Origin: an uncultured Bacteroidota bacterium
GTDB taxonomy: Bacteria; Bacteroidota; Bacteroidia; Chitinophagales; Chitinophagaceae
Direction of reading: 5' to 3'
DNA length: 64,000 nt
Assembly (NCBI GenBank): GCA_903887415.1
Contig: CAISPO010000059.1
Coordinates: 88,252 to 152,251, forward strand
Part shown: positions 36,470-46,124 of the stretch, in pieces
Numbering within the stretch: the first letter of the stretch is position 1
Layout of the letters: each line of letters begins with the position of its first letter
Made by a program: the position numbers and the translations under genes
Notes under the pieces: model-generated
Told to the model about the DNA's origin: nothing
What the model saw: only the letters and a program-made list of their open reading frames with translations
Database searches by the model: none

Positions 36470-38404
36470 TTAGGTTTCCTTTATAAGATCAATTTCAGAT
36501 AATTCTGTAACGATAAGAGGTACCCGCTCCACAACTACATTGTCATAGTCAAGGCCAAAAGCTGCCGCCTCCGGCAGGCTGATCTTATCAAGGATAAAAT
36601 ACAGCCTCATCATCTGGTTTTTCCAAAACGGCAGTTGATTCTCAAATGACAAAAAACTCTTCATGACCACAAAACGAAAGTCACCACAGCTTTCATTCCC
36701 TTCTATAGTGCAATAAGGGTGTTTCAAAGTAATCTCATTGCTATGTACCATATCATTGACTATTTTTTTGAAAAACAGGTTGATGCGCGGCACAATACGA
36801 AACCCGAGTTTTAAGCGTACATGAATAAGATCATTTGGGGCCAGGATCTTAGTCGAATACCTCATGGTGTAAGGCGCATCATCTACGTCCACATGTATGA
36901 GCCAGTATATATCTGCCCTTTTAGGCTGCTGGTAAAAGATAGAATCAATGATCCGCTCTTCAATTACGCTGGGCCTCTCAGCCAGTGTGAGATATATCAG
37001 GTGAGTTGAAAATTTTGGCACCGTGGCGTCATTGCTCAGTTTTATCAGGTCAGGGATGTACCTGTCGAGACGAAGGTATTTCTTGTATTTGCCCTTTAAT
37101 TTTCTGCCTGCCTGCCAGATATACATTATTGTTATTAACAACAAACCGATCAACATTGTCAGCCATCCTCCGTGTGCAAACTTTTTCATGTTGGCGACCA
37201 GGAATGTGATCTCTATCCACAAATAGATAATGAGTACGGCAAACGTAAATATTTTTGGATACCGTTTAGTATAAAGGTAGTAGCTCAGCAGTACCGTAGT
37301 CGTCAGCATTGTAAGTGTTACTGACAACCCGAAGGCGGCTTCCATGTTGCTGGATTCCCGAAAGTATAACACCATCCCGATGCAGCCTGCCATCATCATC
37401 CAGTTGATTGCCGGGATGTAAACCTGGCCTTGCAGGTCGGAAGGAAATGCCGTTCGAAGTTTTGGCCAGACATCCAGCCTTATAGCTTCATTTATTAGTG
37501 TGTAGGTGCCGCTGATCAATGCCTGGCTGGCAATGATCGTGGCCAGGGTAGAGATAATAATGCTGGGGATCAAAAACCATCTGGGCACGAGGGCATAAAA
37601 CGGATCAACCTCCTTTAGTGTCTGCCCAATGTGTTTTTCCAACAATGCGGCTTCGCCAAAATAGCGCAATATCAGTGAAATCTTAATCAATATCCACGCT
37701 ATTTGGATATTACGCCTGCCTACGTGGCCCATATCGGCATATAGCGCTTCCGCTCCGGTAGTGCACAAAAATACACCTCCTAAAACCCATAACCCACCAG
37801 GGTATTCTCTGACCAGCCGGTATGCATACAATGGGTTAATAGCCTTAAGTACAGAGGCATCCTTCAGCAGGTTATTAAATCCCAATACTGCTATCATTAC
37901 GAACCATATGACCATAGCCGGAGCAAAGATTTTACCAATGCTGCCTGTACCTGCACGCTGAAAAAGGAATAATACCACAAGGATGCCTAAGGTTATAGGC
38001 AAAATAGGAATGTCCGGTTTAATATCTCTCAGCCCTTCTACTGCAGATGTAACAGAGATGGGCGGCGTGATAAGACTATCTGCTATCATAAAACTGGCGC
38101 CGATGATCGCAGGCCATATAAGCCATTTAGCGTGCCTTCTGATCAGGGCAAACAATGAAAAAATGCCTCCTTCGCCGTTATTGTCCGCACGCATTGTAAT
38201 AAGGACATACTTTAACGTCGTTTGAAATGTAAGCGTCCAGAAAATTGCAGAAACGCTGCCCAATATCAATGTTTCACTGATAATGCGGGTGCCTATAATC
38301 GCCTTATAAGTATATAAAGGAGACGTGCCAAGATCCCCAAATACAATGCCCAGCGCTATCAATACGCCGGCAAGCGTTACTTTTTTAATATCAAGTTTGC
38401 TCAT
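36470..38404 (-). CDS. kup: Kup-type potassium uptake transporter
   Basis: A 644-residue K+ : H+ symporter of the KUP/HAK/KT family. It starts MSKLDIKKVTLAGVLIALGIVFGDLGTSPLYTYKAI, the family's hallmark, then has about 12 membrane helices (including ADMGHVGRRNIQIAWILI and SQALISGTYTLINEAIRL) and a C-terminal cytoplasmic domain of about 200 residues (NDATVPKFSTHLIYLT...). It stands at the 3' end of the potassium locus, so a constitutive low-affinity system and the inducible Kdp system are encoded side by side. Confidence 0.95.
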   Translation of the reverse strand: MSKLDIKKVTLAGVLIALGIVFGDLGTSPLYTYKAIIGTRIISETLILGSVSAIFWTLTFQTTLKYVLITMRADNNGEGGIFSLFALIRRHAKWLIWPAIIGASFMIADSLITPPISVTSAVEGLRDIKPDIPILPITLGILVVLFLFQRAGTGSIGKIFAPAMVIWFVMIAVLGFNNLLKDASVLKAINPLYAYRLVREYPGGLWVLGGVFLCTTGAEALYADMGHVGRRNIQIAWILIKISLILRYFGEAALLEKHIGQTLKEVDPFYALVPRWFLIPSIIISTLATIIASQALISGTYTLINEAIRLDVWPKLRTAFPSDLQGQVYIPAINWMMMAGCIGMVLYFRESSNMEAAFGLSVTLTMLTTTVLLSYYLYTKRYPKIFTFAVLIIYLWIEITFLVANMKKFAHGGWLTMLIGLLLITIMYIWQAGRKLKGKYKKYLRLDRYIPDLIKLSNDATVPKFSTHLIYLTLAERPSVIEERIIDSIFYQQPKRADIYWLIHVDVDDAPYTMRYSTKILAPNDLIHVRLKLGFRIVPRINLFFKKIVNDMVHSNEITLKHPYCTIEGNESCGDFRFVVMKSFLSFENQLPFWKNQMMRLYFILDKISLPEAAAFGLDYDNVVVERVPLIVTELSEIDLIKET

Positions 38405-38480
38405 CTCTGCATACTTTTTATTATTCTGTTATTGGCTTTTTTAATTTCGGCAGCAAGAGGTACGATAGGCTTCCTTTGGC

Positions 38481-38996
38481 TTAAGGGTTGTGGGTCAATT
38501 GCGGTTTTTTTCTACGTACTGTAGATCTCTTGGAAAAATCGGCTGAGCATACACTAATGTTGCCATCTACCTCCAGCACTACCAGGTTTGCTTCACTGAT
38601 GTTTTTTACGCCATGTTCTCTTATCGCCATGTTCAATTCGTCTTCGGTCATTTTGGCTTCCGTTAGTGCGCCTTCCCGTATTTTGCCATGTAATACTATT
38701 ACTATTTCTTCACCCTGCACCGCCTTGCTGAATTTTTTTGATCTCAATATAAAAAACCGAAACGCATAATTGCAAATGAACAGGCCGAGCGCAGCGGCCA
38801 TTCCACCTTGTACTGTGGAATCGTTGCCCACCATCGCATTCTGTACGCTATTACTGATCAGTAAAATGAAAACAAGGTCAATCACGGATAGCTGTGATAT
38901 TTCCTTTTTGCCGAATAAGCGAATGGCTACAATAATAAACACGTATATACTGACCGATTTCAGCATAATAATGAGGTATGGATATAGCTGCGACAT
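38481..38996 (-). CDS. YetF-family (DUF421) membrane protein
   Basis: A 171-residue protein with three N-terminal helices (LIIMLKSVSIYVFIIVAIRLFG, VIDLVFILLISNSVQNAMVG, GMAAALGLFICNYAFRFFIL) and a cytoplasmic YetF domain (GEEIVIVLHGKIREGALTEAKMTEDELNMAIREHGVKNISEANLVVLEVDG). The sequence LRxGKKEISQLSxxDLV is typical. Function in the family is unclear. Its place between Kup and the porin suggests it belongs to the potassium/osmotic unit, although that is contextual. Confidence 0.88.
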   Translation of the reverse strand: MSQLYPYLIIMLKSVSIYVFIIVAIRLFGKKEISQLSVIDLVFILLISNSVQNAMVGNDSTVQGGMAAALGLFICNYAFRFFILRSKKFSKAVQGEEIVIVLHGKIREGALTEAKMTEDELNMAIREHGVKNISEANLVVLEVDGNISVCSADFSKRSTVRRKKPQLTHNP

Positions 38997-39156
38997 GTAG
39001 ATAGTTTATTGCGAATTTAGCGGTTAATGTTTTCGTATTCTCAAAAAGTGAACATCCGGGCGTAATAAATTTTTAGCTTGAGGTGGTACACAGGAAATTT
39101 GTTCCTATGCTGCGCTGATTGATAAAAGACAATACATCTTATAGATCGCAAATAAA

Positions 39157-39185
39157 AGTGGCGGGTCAAATCTGACCACGCCACT
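39157..39185 (-). terminator. Terminator after the porin gene
   Basis: AGTGGCG-GGTCA (39157-39168) pairs with TGACC-(A)-CGCCACT (39173-39185), a 12-base-pair stem with one bulge and a four-base loop. On the minus strand it lies 43 bases after the porin stop and is followed by TTTTATTT. Confidence 0.75.
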
Positions 39186-39227
39186 CTTTAATTAAACACA
39201 CTGTATCAGCATCTTAAATTGTTTTCA

Positions 39228-40643
39228 CTATAAGCGGAACAGGAATGCCGCGATAAGACGGTTTTCAGATTTTACAAGGTCAGGAGCCCATGTTCCCGGC
39301 AATGGACTATAGGTGTAACCAGTTGGCGAAGTGACACCGCCGGGTCCGGCAAAGTAGTTTACACTTGCCTCACGGTGTACCCATTCCAGTTTAAACTCTA
39401 CGCTCTGGTTTGGCGTCCAGCTTAGGCCGGTAGAGCAATCCCACCCGGTAAACTGATCGCCGGGGTTTTCGGTAAACGGATGCGTACCTGCAGGTTGCGT
39501 TGGATTGTACTGATTTGGGAATGGGCTTGCATCACCCGTAGGGGCGAGTACAAGGTAACGACCCGGATTTGTCATCCAACCTCCGCCTATATACCATCCT
39601 AAGTGATTTTTACAAAACCACATTTTATTATACACCATCCAGCTCACAAAATATTGTGCCGGATTTGTTGTCGGATTACTGTTATTAAATCCGTTCACAC
39701 CGTCACCTTTTTCATACCCAAAATCTACAGTAGCAGATAATGCTGACCTGCTCAGGCCTTTTGACTGGCGGTTGTTATAATACCTGTACAGGAAGCTATT
39801 ATCTGAGTGGAACCTATGCCTGCCGATAAGCCCCGCTGCATCAGTACCATAGTAGTCATTGGTCAGTAATTTTAATTTCTCGTTTGGCCTCCACGTAATG
39901 TTACAACCAAGGCCCGGCAATTGGTTGAACATACCATAACTCTGCCATCCGTTGATGATCCAGGGCTCTATCTTTAATGTTTTACTCACAAACATTTGTA
40001 TGCGGATACCATTAAAAAACCAGGGTGTATTGTCGGATGTAAATGATGCCTGGTACTCCCAGTTTTCTTCCTGGTAATAGGAGTTAAGGCCTATGTATGA
40101 CATGAAAAGGCCAAAGTCCACATTCATACCTCCGTAAAAAATGTTCTTGAAATGGTATCCTACATAGGCCTCGTCCAGGTAACGATAAGCATCTGCCAGG
40201 TCATATTGGCCGCGGTAGGGGCTAAGGTCATTTCTTGGTACCACTATGGCGCGATCGCCGAATTGCGTCATGATTCTGCCGCGGGCGTTGCCGTAGGTAA
40301 AATCACCTCCTAAATTGACCGCAGAGATCGTCATTTCATCATTGCGTGAAATTGCGGTGGAACCCACCACGGTATGGTCAATAGGGTTATTGAATGAATG
40401 GGTAGCGTTGCAGTCAATTAAGATCGACGGCGTGAAGTAGGGTATATGAAATACCGATGAATCCCTACGGTCATTACCATTTTCCCACGATAGGTCAAAA
40501 CCATCCCATGTTACTTTTTCTGCCTGGGTATCAGTGGTGGTGCCCGATGTACCATCGTTCGGGTTGGTCGCTGTTTGTGCGTTAGCTTGATGTGTAAGCA
40601 TTACGGCCGCTGCCGCCAATAATGCCATTTTTGTTCTTTTCAT
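39228..40643 (-). CDS. Outer-membrane porin of the potassium locus (BBP2-like)
   Basis: A 471-residue outer-membrane beta-barrel protein with signal MKRTKMALLAAAAVMLTHQANA. It has repeated amphipathic strands ending in aromatic residues and the final strand SENRLIAAFLFRL with a terminal aromatic-x-Leu pattern. Porins like this are regularly found in Bacteroidota kdp clusters, where they may let K+ through the outer membrane. Here it lies after the truncated sensor kinase, with 90 bases between them, and ends at a good terminator. Confidence 0.85.
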   Translation of the reverse strand: MKRTKMALLAAAAVMLTHQANAQTATNPNDGTSGTTTDTQAEKVTWDGFDLSWENGNDRRDSSVFHIPYFTPSILIDCNATHSFNNPIDHTVVGSTAISRNDEMTISAVNLGGDFTYGNARGRIMTQFGDRAIVVPRNDLSPYRGQYDLADAYRYLDEAYVGYHFKNIFYGGMNVDFGLFMSYIGLNSYYQEENWEYQASFTSDNTPWFFNGIRIQMFVSKTLKIEPWIINGWQSYGMFNQLPGLGCNITWRPNEKLKLLTNDYYGTDAAGLIGRHRFHSDNSFLYRYYNNRQSKGLSRSALSATVDFGYEKGDGVNGFNNSNPTTNPAQYFVSWMVYNKMWFCKNHLGWYIGGGWMTNPGRYLVLAPTGDASPFPNQYNPTQPAGTHPFTENPGDQFTGWDCSTGLSWTPNQSVEFKLEWVHREASVNYFAGPGGVTSPTGYTYSPLPGTWAPDLVKSENRLIAAFLFRL

Positions 40644-40733
40644 TTGGTTGGTTTTAAAATTTTTAATGTTTGATTTTTTGGATTGCTGATTTGCATTGTG
40701 TCCTTTGCTATTTTGTGATATTCGTTAGCTCGT

Positions 40734-41924
40734 TTATAATGTCCGATATTCTGTCTGCACTTTCATATTGGTTATTAACGCTTTTTGCTCTTCATTTGTA
40801 GCTCCCGTTTTTTTATCATTGATCTTACTAATACCTGCTTTTATTGCGGATACGGCTGTTTTCAATTGATGGGACATAGTTGCAAGTAAGTTGGTCTTAG
40901 AAATGTCTGATTCCTTCAAAGAGGTTATATCACTGAGCGTAAGCACCTCCCCGATACTTTCGCCTTCATTGTTAACTGTCCGGTAATCAATAGAGAAATA
41001 ACATTCCTTGCCGTTCACAATGATCTTTAATGGTTTCAGTTGCGTGTTTTTTTGTAACACCGTACGCAGCAGGTCATTATATAACGCGATGTCCGGGGCG
41101 TATTTGCCGGTAATGTCGGTTTCCTTTAAATTGAATAATTCCTCTGCTTTGTGGTTGATGAACAAGACTTTGTTTTCAGCATCAAGCCCTACTACCGCAT
41201 CCTCCATTTGATTAATGATAGTTTCCACACGTTTTTTCTCAAACAGCACTTTAGAGATGTTACTGTGCTCATATTCATACAGCTTTTTGGCCATCAGGTT
41301 GAAAGCGCTCGCCATTTCGCCAAATTCATCCTTGTTGTCAATGTATATCCGCTTTTCGTAGTTTTTCTGAGCGATCTCTTTAATGCCATCAGTAAGCAAA
41401 CGCACCGGGTTGGCAATGTACCCGGGGATATTAACCACAAACGTAAAACTTATAAGAACCAGGATTGTTGTAAGAATGGTTAGCCATAACCTTGCATTGG
41501 CTGCGGTCTTGAGCGCGTTTGTGTTTTTTCTTTCAAGAGCAACCTGGTTCAATAAGTAGATGTCGTAGATTTTCTTGTTTATCTTATGCAATAATGTGGT
41601 GTCTGCGTTCCCGTTTTTTAACTGCTCAAAATAATATCTCAATTGCTGCGTGGCTTCGAGCTCTCCTGGTTCGGTAATGTTGTTTTCCTGCGCTTTCAGG
41701 TTCAACTCAAATTTTCCGGCTGCCATTGGATTGCTACCGATGCCGTCAATTGCGTATGACATTTCGCTGCAATAACGGATGGTATTGTAGTTGGCTGTCA
41801 GTAGTTTTTCTGTTTTTGAAGAGAGCAGGTTGATAAATACAATAGCAACAATACTCACCGCAAGTAACAATGCGAATAAGATACCGATAACTGCAGCGAC
41901 CTTTGATTTTATTGATATAGCCAT
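40734..41924 (-). pseudogene. Kdp-associated PAS sensor histidine kinase lacking its catalytic domain
   Basis: Two membrane helices flank a periplasmic region, followed by HAMP (NPVRLLTDGIKEIAQKNYEKRI), PAS (TIINQMEDAVVGLDAENKVLFIN) and the start of a HisKA domain (LLATMSHQLKTAVSAIKAG, H352). The frame then stops at NMKVQTEYRTL with no HATPase domain anywhere downstream. The usual Pro after H-x-L-K-T is replaced by Ala (HQLKTAVS), also suggesting decay. The gene follows the KdpD N-terminal gene by two bases. It could still act as a dominant regulator or dimer partner, but a kinase function is not expected. No homopolymer lies at the break. Confidence 0.75.
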
Positions 41925-41926
41925 GG

Positions 41927-43063
41927 TTAAGACATTATGATCAGGTCAATATTATTGCTCGATAGTTTTTTAAGTAACTGGTTAAATACGTTCGTTGCCA
42001 TAATGATCTCAATGAGACTTAGTGTTGGCTTCCCGATGCATACCGTTGTTATATGTTTTTCTTCGGCAACCTCCATTATTGTAGCCGCGACTTTGTCATT
42101 TTTCGTTCTGATCACTTCTGCCCCAAGTTCTGTAGCAAGTTTAAAGTTGTTGATCAGGTGCCTTTGTTTGCCGAGTGCAATTTTACCGGAACTTTCACTG
42201 GGTGTTTCTACATATAGCACATACCATTGAGCATTATAGTAGTTCGCCAGGCGCCCCGTTTTACGGATAACCGTCTTAGCGGTCACCTCGTTGCTGCTGA
42301 TGCAAGCCAGTATTTTTTCATGCCGGAAACTTACGTTCCGGGGTATTTCTGTTTCTACCTTTCGTTCTATCTGTCCGGCAACTTCCTTTAGCGCCAGTTC
42401 CCGCAACTGAAGGATACTTTCAGATTTAAAAAAGTTATTCAGGGCGACTTCCACCTTTTCAGGAGCATAGATTTTACCTGCTTTCAGCCGGTCGATCAGT
42501 TCGTCGGCAGTAAGATCTATGTTCACTACTTCATCTGCCAGTATCAATACTTTGTCGGGTATCCGCTCTGTAACCTCAACGCCCGTGATCTCTTTGACAA
42601 CACTATTAAGGCTTTCGATATGCTGTATATTTACCGCACTGATCACATTGATCCCTGCGTCCAGTATATCGAGAACATCCTGCCATCGTTTTTCATTTTT
42701 ACTCCCGGGCACATTAGTATGGGCCAACTCATCAACCAGCACTACATCAGGATGAGCATTCAATACAGCCTGCAGGTCCATCTCCTCCAGTTGCTTTCTT
42801 TTATAAAATACGCTATGGCGTGGGATCGCAGGTATGCCCTCCAACAATGCGACCGTTTCCTGCCGGCCATGCGCTTCTATAAAACCTATTTGTACATTAA
42901 TGCCGTTTTTCAACAAAGCATGCGCCTCCTGCAGCATCCGGTAGGATTTACCCACACCGGCGCTCATGCCTATGTATATCTTAAACTTGCCCCGCTTTGA
43001 TTTGCGGATAAGATCAAGAAAGTACTCTGCGCTCTGTTGTTTCTCTACGGGCATTTTGGGCAT
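41927..43063 (-). CDS. KdpD N-terminal sensor protein (KdpD domain plus USP domain)
   Basis: A 378-residue cytoplasmic protein that matches the N-terminal half of KdpD: a Walker-type loop GMSAGVGKS (32-40) in the KdpD domain (KIYIGMSAGVGKSYRMLQEAHAL), DVVLVDELAHTNVPGSKNEKRWQDVLDIL, and a C-terminal universal stress protein domain (ILACISSNEVTAKTVIRKTGRLA). It has no membrane segment or kinase domain; the DUF4118/kinase half is encoded separately at 48884-49969. Split KdpD is common in Bacteroidota. It probably senses intracellular K+ or c-di-AMP-like signals and talks to the kinases. Confidence 0.92.
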   Translation of the reverse strand: MPKMPVEKQQSAEYFLDLIRKSKRGKFKIYIGMSAGVGKSYRMLQEAHALLKNGINVQIGFIEAHGRQETVALLEGIPAIPRHSVFYKRKQLEEMDLQAVLNAHPDVVLVDELAHTNVPGSKNEKRWQDVLDILDAGINVISAVNIQHIESLNSVVKEITGVEVTERIPDKVLILADEVVNIDLTADELIDRLKAGKIYAPEKVEVALNNFFKSESILQLRELALKEVAGQIERKVETEIPRNVSFRHEKILACISSNEVTAKTVIRKTGRLANYYNAQWYVLYVETPSESSGKIALGKQRHLINNFKLATELGAEVIRTKNDKVAATIMEVAEEKHITTVCIGKPTLSLIEIIMATNVFNQLLKKLSSNNIDLIIMS

Positions 43064-43093
43064 TGTATTATTCTGCTTTTTTAAACCTGTTAC

Positions 43094-43435
43094 TTATATT
43101 TTGCGTGGAGCGTAAAAAATAACTATCGTTCCGACTAATATTATTGCTGCCCCGACGATATCATAGTGATCGGGTTTAACCTTATCAACTAACCAACCCC
43201 ACAGGAGCGCCATTACCACAAATATGCCCCCATATGCTGCGTAAGTGCGGCCGAAACCTGCGGGTTGTAAAGTTGCAACTGCGGCGTATGTGGCCAACAA
43301 TATTCCACCTAATACACCTAACCATAATGGTTGTTTGTTTTTTAATGCAGTCCATACCATGTACCCTCCTCCTATCTCAAGGAAGCCTGCGAGTATAAAA
43401 AATGCAATCGAGCGGAAAATGGTTTCTTTTGTCAT
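43094..43435 (-). CDS. YnfA-family (UPF0060) small membrane protein
   Basis: A 113-residue, four-helix protein: SIAFFILAGFLEIGGGYMVWTAL, LWLGVLGGILLATYAAVATLQP, FGRTYAAYGGIFVVMALLWGWLVD and DIVGAAIILVGTIVIFY. These match the YnfA/UPF0060 family, relatives of small multidrug exporters. Its start overlaps the kdpC stop (ATGA), so it is translated with the Kdp pump. That linkage is unusual in my experience and suggests a role linked to membrane potential or cation movement, but this is inference. Confidence 0.9.
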   Translation of the reverse strand: MTKETIFRSIAFFILAGFLEIGGGYMVWTALKNKQPLWLGVLGGILLATYAAVATLQPAGFGRTYAAYGGIFVVMALLWGWLVDKVKPDHYDIVGAAIILVGTIVIFYAPRKI

Positions 43436-43998
43436 TTTATTGTTATAACGTCTAATGCAATATTCAGTTTAAGCACATTTATTTTTTCGGGGCCAAATAA
43501 CCCTACCAGCGGCCTATCTATGTGTTGCTCAACAAGTTTCTTCACCGTTTCTGCAGGTATGGCCCGAGCCTTTGCAATACGTGATACCTGCACCAACGCA
43601 CCCTGAACGCTGATATCTGGGTCGAGGCCGCTGCCGCTGGCAGTAACAAGGTCAGATGGTATGTCCGACTTCTTTGTGCCCGGGTTATGGACCAAGAATG
43701 TGTCTATGCGTTTCTGCACATCGGCCAGGTAATCCGGGTTATTCGGGCCCTTATTGCTACCGCCGGAACCTGCTGCATTGTAGTCCACAGCAGATGGCCT
43801 TGACCAGAAGTATTTATCGGCCGTGAATTTTTGGGCAATATTTTCGTAATATGTTTTACCGTTTGCGGTTACTACAAAACCTTCTCCCTTATTCGGCGCC
43901 ATTTGCGCTATGCCCCACACGATAATTGTATAAACACCCGAAAAAAACACGATACAGACAATTGTTAGTAGTATTGATGACAACAGTTCTTTTTTCAT
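43432..43998 (-). CDS. kdpC: Potassium-transporting ATPase KdpC
   Basis: A 188-residue Kdp subunit with an N-terminal anchor (LLSSILLTIVCIVFFSGVYTIIVWGIAQ) and the periplasmic domain with YFWSRPSAVDYNAAGSGGSNKGPNNP, DLVTASGSGLDPDISVQGALVQV and NVLKLNIALD, the family's conserved blocks. KdpC assists K+ binding to the KdpA channel-like subunit. The gene lies 71 bases after kdpB, in the same operon. Confidence 0.97.
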   Translation of the reverse strand: MKKELLSSILLTIVCIVFFSGVYTIIVWGIAQMAPNKGEGFVVTANGKTYYENIAQKFTADKYFWSRPSAVDYNAAGSGGSNKGPNNPDYLADVQKRIDTFLVHNPGTKKSDIPSDLVTASGSGLDPDISVQGALVQVSRIAKARAIPAETVKKLVEQHIDRPLVGLFGPEKINVLKLNIALDVITIK

Positions 43999-44069
43999 TT
44001 TCTTCTATTTTATTAATTACATGAATAATCCAACAACCAGGTCAATTAATTTTATTCCTAGGAAAGGCA

Positions 44070-46103
44070 CTAATATGCCCCCAGGCCGTATATCAACAGG
44101 TTCCTGCGAAGTAATGCGCTTGCGCCAATTGGCCGGTAAGCAACACCCTTTAACGCGAGCGGTATCAGTAACGGAATAATGATGGCATTAAAAATTACTG
44201 CTGACAGTATTGCACTTTCCGGGCTCTTTAACCCCATTATGTTCAATCCCTGCAAGGCCGGGATAGATAGAATGAATAGCGCCGGAACGATGGCAAAGTA
44301 TTTAGCCACATCGTTCGCTATTGAGAACGTGGTCAACGTCCCTCTCGTCATTAATAACTGCTTGCCTATCTCCACTATTTCTATCAGCTTAGTTGGGTCG
44401 TTGTCCAGATCCACCATATTGCCGGCTTCTTTAGCAGCCTGTGTACCGCTGTTCATGGCCACACCTACATCAGCCTGTGCCAAAGCGGGTGCATCGTTTG
44501 TACCATCGCCCATCATCGCTACCAATTTTCCAAGCGCCTGTTCTTTCTTGATGTAGTTCATCTTGTCTTCAGGCTTAGCTTCTGCTATATAATCATCCAC
44601 TCCTGCTTTTTCAGCAATGTATTTTGCAGTAAGCGGGTTATCGCCGGTTACCATCACTGTTTTTACACCCATTTTGCGAAGGCGGTCAAATCGTTCGTTT
44701 ATGCCGGGCTTGATTATATCCTGTAACTCGATTACGCCTAATACCTGGTTGTTTTTGATCACCACTAACGGCGTGCCTCCGTTTTGCGCGATTTGATTTA
44801 CACTGTTTACCGTTTCTTGAGGGAAAGGGTTCCCGGCCTCAGTCACCATTTTTTTGATCGCATCGTAAGCGCCCTTCCTGATCTTCGTACCATCGGCAAG
44901 GTCCACTCCGCTCGACCTTGTTTCGGCGCTGAAATTTATCTTTTGCGAGATATTTACCTGGTTTTGGGTGATATTTTCTTTAATGTTCTTATTGCCTAAC
45001 TCCACGATTGATTTGCCTTCCGGGGTCTCGTCTGCCATGGAGCTAAGGATAGACGCGGCAACCATATCCGACATTTTGATTCCCGGCGCAGGGAAGAAAC
45101 TGGTGGCTTTACGGTTGCCAATAGTGATCGTTCCTGTTTTATCAAGCAACAGAGTGTCTATATCGCCGGCTGTTTCTACCGCCTTACCTGATTTTGCGAT
45201 CACATTTGCCCTTAATGCCCTGTCCATCCCGGCGATCCCAATTGCGCTCAGCAAACCGCCGATAGTAGTAGGTATGAGGCAAACAAACAATGAAATAAAA
45301 GCAGAGATCGTTATCGGCGTTTTTGCATAATCACCAAATGGTTTTAATGTAACGCATACGATGATGAAGATTAGTGTGAATGCCGCCAATAGGATGGTAA
45401 GCGCAATTTCATTCGGTGTTTTTTGCCTGCTCGCACCTTCCACCAGCGCAATCATTTTATCCAGGAAACTTTCACCGGGCGAGGTTGTTACTCTTACTTT
45501 TATTTTATCAGACAAGACTTTTGTGCCGCCGGTTACTGATGATTTGTCTCCGCCCGATTCGCGGATCACTGGAGCAGATTCGCCGGTAATAGCTGATTCA
45601 TCGATCGTTGCGATGCCTTCGATGATTTCACCGTCTGTGGGAATAATATCTCCCGCTTCGCAAATAAACACATCGCCTTTTACGAGGTCTGATGAAGACA
45701 CAATGGTTATGTCTTTCGTAACAAAGTCTCCAGTCAGTTCCTTCACAAAAATGTCATGGTCGCTCGGAATTTTCTTTGCCGGGGTGTCTTTTCTTGTTTT
45801 ACGCAAAGAAGCAGCCTGTGCCTTACCTCTTGCTTCGGCGATGGCTTCCGCAAAATTTGCAAATAACAGGGTAAACAACAATACTATGAATATGGCGAAG
45901 TTGTATGCAAATGAGCCCTGGTCTGTTTTAGACGTTAATGTCCAAATACATACGGCCATCATGATCGCTGTCCCTATTTCCACGGTAAACATTACTGGGT
46001 TACGGAACATAATACGAGGGTTCAACTTGGCAAGCGATTCCCACATAGCTTCTTTGACCAGCGCTGGTTCAAATAATTTTTGTTTTCTTCTATGTTGTGA
46101 CAT
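44070..46103 (-). CDS. kdpB: Potassium-transporting ATPase KdpB
   Basis: The 677-residue P-type ATPase subunit. The phosphorylation motif is DKTGTIT ([16 protein letters not shown]), the actuator loop is [20 protein letters not shown] (with the TGES turn), and the hinge is [19 protein letters not shown]. The seven membrane helices are of P1A type, with [17 protein letters not shown] around the ion path. It hydrolyses ATP to drive K+ import through KdpA. No sequence defect is seen. Confidence 0.98.
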   Translation of the reverse strand: MSQHRRKQKLFEPALVKEAMWESLAKLNPRIMFRNPVMFTVEIGTAIMMAVCIWTLTSKTDQGSFAYNFAIFIVLLFTLLFANFAEAIAEARGKAQAASLRKTRKDTPAKKIPSDHDIFVKELTGDFVTKDITIVSSSDLVKGDVFICEAGDIIPTDGEIIEGIATIDESAITGESAPVIRESGGDKSSVTGGTKVLSDKIKVRVTTSPGESFLDKMIALVEGASRQKTPNEIALTILLAAFTLIFIIVCVTLKPFGDYAKTPITISAFISLFVCLIPTTIGGLLSAIGIAGMDRALRANVIAKSGKAVETAGDIDTLLLDKTGTITIGNRKATSFFPAPGIKMSDMVAASILSSMADETPEGKSIVELGNKNIKENITQNQVNISQKINFSAETRSSGVDLADGTKIRKGAYDAIKKMVTEAGNPFPQETVNSVNQIAQNGGTPLVVIKNNQVLGVIELQDIIKPGINERFDRLRKMGVKTVMVTGDNPLTAKYIAEKAGVDDYIAEAKPEDKMNYIKKEQALGKLVAMMGDGTNDAPALAQADVGVAMNSGTQAAKEAGNMVDLDNDPTKLIEIVEIGKQLLMTRGTLTTFSIANDVAKYFAIVPALFILSIPALQGLNIMGLKSPESAILSAVIFNAIIIPLLIPLALKGVAYRPIGASALLRRNLLIYGLGAY

Positions 46104-46124
46104 GTTCTTTATATTTTGTCTTTA

